Source: DATMBL01 sp050735975 (GTDB lineage: Bacteria > Desulfobacterota > Binatia > UBA9968). From it: a stretch of DNA of 19,165 bases. The number at the start of each line of letters is the position of its first letter. Positions within the stretch are counted from its first letter, which is position 1. The notes beneath the pieces were generated by a model. That model saw only the letters and a program-made list of their open reading frames with translations, was not told the origin of the DNA and did not search any database. The stretch covers positions 1 through 19,165 of the forward strand of contig JBOHVS010000013.1 in the NCBI GenBank assembly GCA_050735975.1, in the 5' to 3' direction. A program made the position numbers and the translations under genes. Below are positions 14,136 to 19,165 of the stretch, in pieces.

Positions 14136-14864
14136 TTATGGGAAAAGCTCGCTCCTCCCGGTGGCGGCTTGACGGTCCCACCGCGCCTCGAGACTACAAA
14201 AGTAATTCCATGCTCTCTGCGCGCGGCGCTCCAGCGCGATCTCCGCGCCGAACGCGCGGCATTCTTCCTGACTGATGGCGCCGACCTCGCCCAGGGTTGC
14301 CGCCTGCATGGTCTTCTTGGCGTCATCTTCCAGAACGAGAGAGGCAAAAAGAACTTCCTGAAGATTTTTGCCGACGACAACGATGCCATGTCCGCGCAGC
14401 AGGGCGGCGCGTTTTTCGCCGATGACTTTCAGCAGTCCGCGACCGCGGGCCGGCGTTGTAATCAAGTGGGCCTCAGGGTAGAGCGGAACGCCGTCGCTGA
14501 AAATGGCGCCTTGCAAGGTGACCGGTTGAAATTGGCGCTTGGCGATGGCGAAAAGAGTGGCGTAGGGAGTGTGGAGGTGAGCCACCGCAAGGGCGTCGGC
14601 GCGGGCGCCATGGAGCTCCGTATGGATCGGCCACTCGACCGGAGGACGTTCGTCGCCTTCGAGCGGATTGCCGTCCAGATCCGCGGGTACCATGTCTTCA
14701 GGGCGCAAACTTCCTTTATCAGAACCCATGCCCGGCGTTATGAAAACCCGTTTCGTTTCGGGTTGATAAACGCTCACGTGGCCGAAAACGCCGATCATGC
14801 CCTGCATGGCGAAAATGCGCGCGCAGGTGGCTAATTGCTCACGCAGCTCATTATCTGTTGCCAT
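14136..14864 (-). CDS. class II aldolase/adducin-family protein
   Basis: A 242-aa cytoplasmic protein of the fuculose-phosphate/ribulose-phosphate aldolase superfamily. The three metal-binding histidines are visible: H96 and H98 (AHLHTPYA) and H159 (LRGHGIVVVG). A glutamate in the catalytic position is E83 (WPIHTELH), and FGHVSVYQP (27-35) stands where the family has G-N-x-S. These residues suggest an active divalent-metal enzyme that cleaves, epimerises or decarboxylates a hydroxyacid or ketose. AGGAGG 8 nt upstream fixes ATG 14864. It lies between the ferredoxin subunit (27 bp) and AOR 1 (100 bp), so an attractive guess is that it makes or uses the aldehyde handled by the AORs. Its reaction cannot be read from sequence alone. 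Confidence 0.87.
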   Translation of the reverse strand: MATDNELREQLATCARIFAMQGMIGVFGHVSVYQPETKRVFITPGMGSDKGSLRPEDMVPADLDGNPLEGDERPPVEWPIHTELHGARADALAVAHLHTPYATLFAIAKRQFQPVTLQGAIFSDGVPLYPEAHLITTPARGRGLLKVIGEKRAALLRGHGIVVVGKNLQEVLFASLVLEDDAKKTMQAATLGEVGAISQEECRAFGAEIALERRAQRAWNYFCSLEARWDRQAATGRSELFP

Positions 14865-14891
14865 TAACCCGGCCTCCTATGCGGATTACGT

Positions 14892-15698
14892 TTATGAAAA
14901 GTAACGATAAAGTAGGCGTTTCGGATGGATGATCGCGAGATATAAGGCACGCAATTTGCCTGGTATACCGCAGCGCGGTGTGAAGAGATCTTTGAGCATC
15001 AGCCCAAGCGGGATTTTGTGTTTCGGAAACTTCTCTGCGCCAATATTGCGCACGCCGTACTTCTCTTTGCTTTCTTTGAGCACGTAGACAACGTTGCCGC
15101 CGCCCGCTTCCTTGTCGCCGTAAAGGTAACCACCTACCGCTTCGGCTTGCTTCGTTGCCTTATCGGTGATTTCTTCCGTCAAACCGAAATCGAGCGCGTC
15201 GACCGGGCAGGCCTGAACGCAGAAAGGCTGCTTATCCTCGCTGATGCGGTCGCTGCACATCGTGCACTTGCTGGCTTTGCTCGTAATGTCGCTCTTGGTG
15301 ATGACTTCCCACGGGCAGGCGTGAATGCAGTACTCGCAGCCGATGCAGGTTGCCTGGTTGATAACGACGGGGCCCTCTTCATACTTGGTTATCGCCTCCA
15401 CCGGACAGACCGCCGCGCAAGCGGGAAAGTCGCAATGCATGCAGCTATTGCGCGCCCAGAGCGGCGAGAGTCCCTCGAGCACCGGCGGCTCCATGGTAAT
15501 CCAGTTGGTGCTGGAAAGTTCGTACAGGCTGGTGCGGTCGTGGTCGTTCCAGTCCTTGCACGCCTGCACGCAATGGCGGCAGCCGATGCACTTGGTAGCG
15601 TCGAATAGAATGCTTCTGGGTTTCCCGTCTCTCAGCCGGCCCGTAGGCACCAGATTGCCGTATTGCCGAGTCAATGTTTGGGTCGCGCTCTTGGCCAT
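14892..15698 (-). CDS. four-cluster [4Fe-4S] ferredoxin-type electron-transfer subunit
   Basis: A 268-aa iron-sulfur protein of the HycB/DmsB/FdnH type. Sixteen cysteines form four cubane sites: C37, C40, C43, C47; C86, C89, C94, C98; C118, C121, C124, C128; and C145, C148, C160, C164. There is no signal peptide and no clear transmembrane helix, only a moderately hydrophobic tail (LRALYLAII). It lies directly after AOR 2 and before the aldolase and AOR 1, so it is the natural electron partner of one or both AORs, as a similar small FeS subunit is in the AorABC enzyme of Aromatoleum. No flavoprotein AorC-like gene is visible here. ATG 15698 has AAGGA upstream; the frame extends to TTG 15713 without support. 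Confidence 0.92.
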   Translation of the reverse strand: MAKSATQTLTRQYGNLVPTGRLRDGKPRSILFDATKCIGCRHCVQACKDWNDHDRTSLYELSSTNWITMEPPVLEGLSPLWARNSCMHCDFPACAAVCPVEAITKYEEGPVVINQATCIGCEYCIHACPWEVITKSDITSKASKCTMCSDRISEDKQPFCVQACPVDALDFGLTEEITDKATKQAEAVGGYLYGDKEAGGGNVVYVLKESKEKYGVRNIGAEKFPKHKIPLGLMLKDLFTPRCGIPGKLRALYLAIIHPKRLLYRYFS

Positions 15699-15739
15699 GT
15701 AGAGTCCTTTCAAGCGTCTGAGTGTACTGCCGGTGATCT

Positions 15740-17614
15740 CTAGAGCTGACTTGCTTCGTGGCTCCAGGGTGTGAATTCTTCCAGCCCGAGTTGATTCAGA
15801 GTTTGTTTAAACGGTCGGCCGGTGCGCTCGTGACGGCCGGAGAGACGATAGTACTCGAAAATGAGATCGGGCAACCACTTTGCGATGGTAAAGCCCTTGT
15901 ATTTGCCATCAGGAATCGGCTCGAGGAATCTCGGGCCGACGTCCTGCCAATCGAAGTCGGCGACCCAGCCGCGCTGCGTGCCGAAGAGGCTCTGGAGGAT
16001 CATGCTGCGGTGACCGGCGACGAGGGCCTGATCCATCGTAAAGTTCCAGCCAGTGATGGCGTTGAATGAATCAACGATGCTGTTGAGTCCGTCCGGCTTT
16101 TGATTCATCTGGGCGAACCAGCAGCCGCCGAAAATGCCGGTGAATTGACGGTATTGTTCCGACAGCACATGCGACCACGCCCATCCGTCGGGATTATCGG
16201 CGGTGAGCGGGCCCCAGTTTTCCCGGTAGCGTAGATCGGGAGGCGGCTTAGCCGAGCCGCCTCCTTGTGGTTTCATGCCGCCGCTGGCGACCAATTCACG
16301 TAGCATCTGACCCAGCATCGGGCGCCATTCGTGCATCGCCGGCGTGCCGCCTTTAGTGTGCACCGCCCATTGAGGCGCGTCGCCGCCGATTGCTTCCGCT
16401 AACTGCTTTGGACCTTCGGCTAACAAATTACCGAGCCAGCCCTCGCGCCGCGCCGCCATATCCAGGAGCTTGTCCACGGCTTCGACGTTGCCCCACTCAA
16501 GCGTCAGGCCATCCGTTTTGTCCGGACCGAGAAGTCCTTTTTCCCAGGCCTCGAACGCCACACCGGCGCCGCAGGAAAAATGGCTGCACTCGATTCCGAC
16601 ATCGTTGACTCGTTCGGCGAGATACAACGCGGCGTTTCCTTTGATGCCGAGATTGAAAAACGCGTCCAGCCACTCGCCGCCGGCATTGAAGTGGACGACC
16701 GTGCCCTTGTACGGGCCTTCGCCGAGCGTTGCGTCCCAGGGACAGAGTCTCGCGCACTGAAAGCAGGGCCTGAGCACCACTTCGTTCCGATCGAAGCCGC
16801 TGATGTGCCCGGGGGAGAGTTCGGTGCTGCGCCAGTTGAGATTGTTCAGCGCGCCCCAGGCTTCGCCGTGGCCATACTTGGTTTTTTTCTTTTTTACATC
16901 GTGTTGCTGCAAGGTGCCGCGCCAGCGCCAACCGGCGTCGATCAGGGCGGCCTTGTCACGAATACTCGGCCGCTCGCTGCCGTGGACGACGATGGCCTTG
17001 AGCTTCTTCGAACCTAAAACGGCGCCGCCGCTGTGCGCGGCGAAGTGGTTGTAGTCGTTGGCGAGCATGGCCGCGCGATTGAGATTTTCACCGGCGGGTC
17101 CGATGCACAGCACTTTCGCTTCCCGGTGTCCCACTGCCTCGCGGAGGCGATCTTCGGTGTCGCGCGTGCCCAGGCCCCAGACTTTAGCGCCGTCGCGCAG
17201 TTCGGCTTTTCCTCCGTCAATGTAGAGATAAACGGGTTTTGGCGAAGCGCCGCTGATAATGATGCCGTCGTAGCCCGCCGCCTTGAGATAGGTTCCCCAG
17301 TAACCACTGGTTGCTCCGCGACCAAGCGTGATGTTGGTTAGCGGGCTAAGATATACGGCGGTCATCTTGGTTCCGCCGGGAGTGAAGCCGTTGCCGGTAA
17401 GCGGGCCGGTCATCATCACTACCAGGTTTTCCGGAGCGAAGGGCTTGGCGCCGAGCGGCAATTCCTTCAGCAGAATATAGGAAGCGAGTGCCTGCCCGCC
17501 GATGAGCTTCTTTAAGACAGGCTCTTCGGGCAGATTCTCGTCGCGTATCGACCCGGTCGTAAGATCGACACGCAGAAGTTTGCCCATGTAACCGCCGGGA
17601 AGAGAGGTCTTCAT
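15740..17614 (-). CDS. aldehyde:ferredoxin oxidoreductase family tungstoenzyme, copy 2
   Basis: A 624-aa AOR-family subunit. LPGGYMGKLLRVDL starts at residue 5, followed by TLGRGATSGYWGT (97-108), GPAGENLNRAA (172-182) and GAVLGSKKLKAI (197-208). Cluster cysteines are C284, C287, C291 and C498; E314 and H428 match E330 and H444 of copy 1. It has KGGTPAMHEWRP in place of the family's KGxExPxxDPR. The C-terminal 100 residues are nearly the same as in copy 1, while the N-terminal half differs more. It lacks the N-terminal extension of copy 1. The ATG at 17614 has only a weak Shine-Dalgarno. The ferredoxin subunit starts 41 bp after its stop. Expected in the cytoplasm; a tandem duplication interrupted by two genes is the simplest origin. 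Confidence 0.9.
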   Translation of the reverse strand: MKTSLPGGYMGKLLRVDLTTGSIRDENLPEEPVLKKLIGGQALASYILLKELPLGAKPFAPENLVVMMTGPLTGNGFTPGGTKMTAVYLSPLTNITLGRGATSGYWGTYLKAAGYDGIIISGASPKPVYLYIDGGKAELRDGAKVWGLGTRDTEDRLREAVGHREAKVLCIGPAGENLNRAAMLANDYNHFAAHSGGAVLGSKKLKAIVVHGSERPSIRDKAALIDAGWRWRGTLQQHDVKKKKTKYGHGEAWGALNNLNWRSTELSPGHISGFDRNEVVLRPCFQCARLCPWDATLGEGPYKGTVVHFNAGGEWLDAFFNLGIKGNAALYLAERVNDVGIECSHFSCGAGVAFEAWEKGLLGPDKTDGLTLEWGNVEAVDKLLDMAARREGWLGNLLAEGPKQLAEAIGGDAPQWAVHTKGGTPAMHEWRPMLGQMLRELVASGGMKPQGGGSAKPPPDLRYRENWGPLTADNPDGWAWSHVLSEQYRQFTGIFGGCWFAQMNQKPDGLNSIVDSFNAITGWNFTMDQALVAGHRSMILQSLFGTQRGWVADFDWQDVGPRFLEPIPDGKYKGFTIAKWLPDLIFEYYRLSGRHERTGRPFKQTLNQLGLEEFTPWSHEASQL

Positions 17615-17680
17615 AGATATCAGTCTTAGCGCGCTCCTTCGCTGTTGCTCGTCGATTCGATCCGGAAGAAGGTTAAATCA

Positions 17681-18676
17681 TCATTTACTGAGAATTTTTT
17701 CCATCTCTTCCAACGCTACGGGAAATTCTTTCGCCCATTGAGGATCGCTGGGGAAGAGCTTTACGTTTTTGAGTGAAAAAACGTCGGGATCGACATTCGG
17801 GTGACTGGGAATTCTCCCTTGATCGCGCAACATTTGTTGTCCCTCTTCAGATAACACAAAGGTCATGAAAAGCCTGCCTGCGTTGGGATGAGGCGCATGG
17901 CGCGCCACCGCGATGGGATGGACGTAGGTTATGACCGGCTCGTCAAAAACCCACTGGATCGGCGCTCCTTGTTTTTTCATCCGCGCGGCTATGTGAGCAT
18001 AGGTGTTCAGAACCACATGAAACTCTCCGGCCGCCGTTAGTTGGGCCAAAAGGTTGTGACCCCGTCTCAGCCCCACTTTTTGCGCGGCCAGTCTCCTTAA
18101 AAATCGCCGAGCCTCTTCTTTCCCCATAATACGCTGGAGGTTCACATACCATTCCGCATCGCCGACGTCGATTCCAATCTTGCCCTTCCATTTCGGTTGC
18201 AACAGATCCTCGATTTTCTTGGGCGCGTCTTTGGCCGAAACCAAATTGGTGTTGTAGGCCATGCTGTTAAGCAACGAATGGACGCTCACCCAATGCCCGT
18301 CAGCATCCTTGAGACCCTTTTCATAGGCGGCGCTTTCCTCCGGAACGTACCTGGCCGTTAAGCCATTGTCTTTCAGCAACTGGAGCTGAAAACCCGCCGA
18401 GGAAAAGACATCCACCGTATGTCGGCCCGCTTTCGCTTCTGTCGTAATGCGCTGCAGCACACGGTCGCTGGTGCCGCGATAAAATGAAGCCTTTATGCGC
18501 GGGTATTTTTGCTGAAACCTGTCTGTCAGAGTTTTGATCTGTTCATTATTGAGCGAGCTATAAAATACGACCTCGCCTTCAGCCTTGGCTGCGTCTTGTA
18601 CGCTGGCTGCGAAAAGCCTTAGCGGCAGCGATAACCAAAGCGCGAAGGTGATTGACATCATCATTCGGATACGCAC
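17681..18676 (-). CDS. family 1 extracellular solute-binding protein (iron(III)/FutA-like group)
   Basis: A 331-aa exported binding protein of the PBP2 type related to FbpA/FutA. The N terminus is a signal peptide (basic MRIR, hydrophobic FALWLSLPLRLFAAS). The mature part begins with the typical AEGEVVFYSSLNNEQIKTL and FQQKYPRIKASFYRG, later TTEAKAGRHTVDVF and MAYNTNLVSAKDAPKK. The paired tyrosines that hold Fe3+ in FbpA are not seen; NTYAH stands in that region, so iron may not be its ligand. The start is GTG 18676, supported by GGAGGT at about 18681-18686; ATG 18664 is possible but badly spaced. It lies 66 bp before AOR 2 and 30 bp after the decarboxylase-like gene. No permease or ATPase accompanies it. 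Confidence 0.85.
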   Translation of the reverse strand: MRIRMMMSITFALWLSLPLRLFAASVQDAAKAEGEVVFYSSLNNEQIKTLTDRFQQKYPRIKASFYRGTSDRVLQRITTEAKAGRHTVDVFSSAGFQLQLLKDNGLTARYVPEESAAYEKGLKDADGHWVSVHSLLNSMAYNTNLVSAKDAPKKIEDLLQPKWKGKIGIDVGDAEWYVNLQRIMGKEEARRFLRRLAAQKVGLRRGHNLLAQLTAAGEFHVVLNTYAHIAARMKKQGAPIQWVFDEPVITYVHPIAVARHAPHPNAGRLFMTFVLSEEGQQMLRDQGRIPSHPNVDPDVFSLKNVKLFPSDPQWAKEFPVALEEMEKILSK

Positions 18677-18706
18677 GATACCTCCAACCGGTTCTTCTAT
18701 TTTGGT

Positions 18707-19165
18707 TCAATTCAGCGGCGCGAAAACGCTATCCAGGGATAACTCTTCGCGCATGAGTCCCTGTTCAATCTGGTAACGGTTCAGCGCTTTAAGCGTCCGC
18801 TTTTCGGCTTCTCCTAAGGTGTAAGTGTACGGATCTTCGCCCAAAACTTGGGCCTCTTTTCGATAGCCCTCGACCTCCTCTGACGACATATAGTCTTTTG
18901 CCAGCGCTTTCGCTTCCTTGAAAGCTCGAGTGAGCTTGCCGGGAAAATCGGGATACTTTTCGACGGTCTCTCGCCGGAGCGCGAGGATGTGAATGATGGG
19001 ATTGATGCCAGTCTGTTTGGTGTGCCGGATAATCTCTTCAGCGTCGTCAAACAGAGGCTTTACACCCGGGTATTGGGCCATCATGGGGGGCGTGGAGCCG
19101 CCGCCGAATAATCCTAAGTAGCCCGAATCCCCCGGTACGATGGCGCCGTGCAAAACGCCTTCGCT
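18707..19165 (-). CDS. 4,5-dihydroxyphthalate decarboxylase-like PBP2-fold protein, partial
   Basis: The last 152 residues of a larger protein; the frame stays open to the window edge, so the start is missing. The segment HTKQTGINPIIHILALRRETVEKYPDF, then an AFKEAKALA helix, GEDPYTYTLGEAEKRTL and RYQIEQGLMREELSLDSVFAP at the end match the C-terminal pattern I know for proteins annotated as 4,5-dihydroxyphthalate decarboxylase (Pht5) and relatives with an NMT1-type binding-protein fold. Many such proteins have no tested activity, so a solute-binding role is equally possible. It is the first gene of the minus-strand block visible here, 30 bp ahead of the next. Confidence 0.7.
   Translation of the reverse strand, partial: SEGVLHGAIVPGDSGYLGLFGGGSTPPMMAQYPGVKPLFDDAEEIIRHTKQTGINPIIHILALRRETVEKYPDFPGKLTRAFKEAKALAKDYMSSEEVEGYRKEAQVLGEDPYTYTLGEAEKRTLKALNRYQIEQGLMREELSLDSVFAPLN

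Noticed and set aside
14109..14834. Plus-strand 241-aa ORF nearly the same length as the aldolase
   Set aside because: It is the mirror frame of the class II aldolase, whose metal-binding histidines are all on the minus strand.
15018..15608. Plus-strand 196-aa ORF opposite the FeS subunit
   Set aside because: Antisense to a protein with sixteen regularly spaced cysteines; no motif of its own.
1..19165. CRISPR array, insertion sequence, integrase, toxin-antitoxin or phage genes
   Set aside because: No regularly spaced direct repeats, no transposase or integrase motif and no phage-like gene were seen; repeats found are short and lack such partners.

Overview
The window looks like a piece of chromosome from an uncultivated Desulfobacterota-like or Binatia-like (old 'Deltaproteobacteria') soil or sediment bacterium. 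Two things suggest this. The first is the housekeeping gene order ispE, spoVG, tRNA-Gln, prs, rplY, pth, rpsF, ssb, rpsR, DUF2232, rplI. The second is the accessory set that follows: tungsten aldehyde oxidoreductases and orphan periplasmic binding proteins. This placement is inferred from gene order and gene content; no database search was run.

Region 1 (1-7511) is conserved housekeeping. A tRNA-Arg(CCG) and a suhB-type inositol monophosphatase lie on the minus strand. Divergent from suhB runs a plus-strand series: ispE (isoprenoid synthesis), spoVG, tRNA-Gln(TTG) with a clear intrinsic terminator, prs (PRPP synthesis), then a tight translation/replication run of rplY, pth, rpsF, a short ssb, rpsR, a DUF2232 membrane protein and rplI. 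Gaps in the run are 10-45 bp.

Region 2 (7512-11099) is accessory. It holds an EamA/DMT permease on the plus strand, a small cupin on the minus strand, and a plus-strand pair made of an LsrF-like class I aldolase/thiolase and a zinc-dependent sugar/polyol-type dehydrogenase. Short repeats mark the gaps: two hairpins with covarying stems between the permease and the cupin, and a 20-bp inverted repeat (19/20) on either side of the dehydrogenase, one copy falling in its possible N-terminal extension.

Region 3 (11100-19165) is a co-directional minus-strand block of seven genes with gaps of 23-100 bp, probably one transcription unit. In transcription order it holds a 4,5-dihydroxyphthalate-decarboxylase-like PBP2-fold protein (cut by the window edge), a family 1 solute-binding protein, an AOR-type tungstopterin oxidoreductase, a four-cluster [4Fe-4S] ferredoxin-like subunit, a class II aldolase/adducin-family protein, a second paralogous AOR, and an NMT1/SsuA-like binding protein. 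The most economical reading is a catabolic module. Binding or decarboxylase-fold proteins would handle an organic acid, the aldolase would make or consume an aldehyde, and the two AORs would oxidise the aldehyde (or reduce the acid) with electrons passing through the ferredoxin subunit. No permease, ATPase or regulator for it is in view. This paired-AOR cluster is the best candidate here for an undescribed system.
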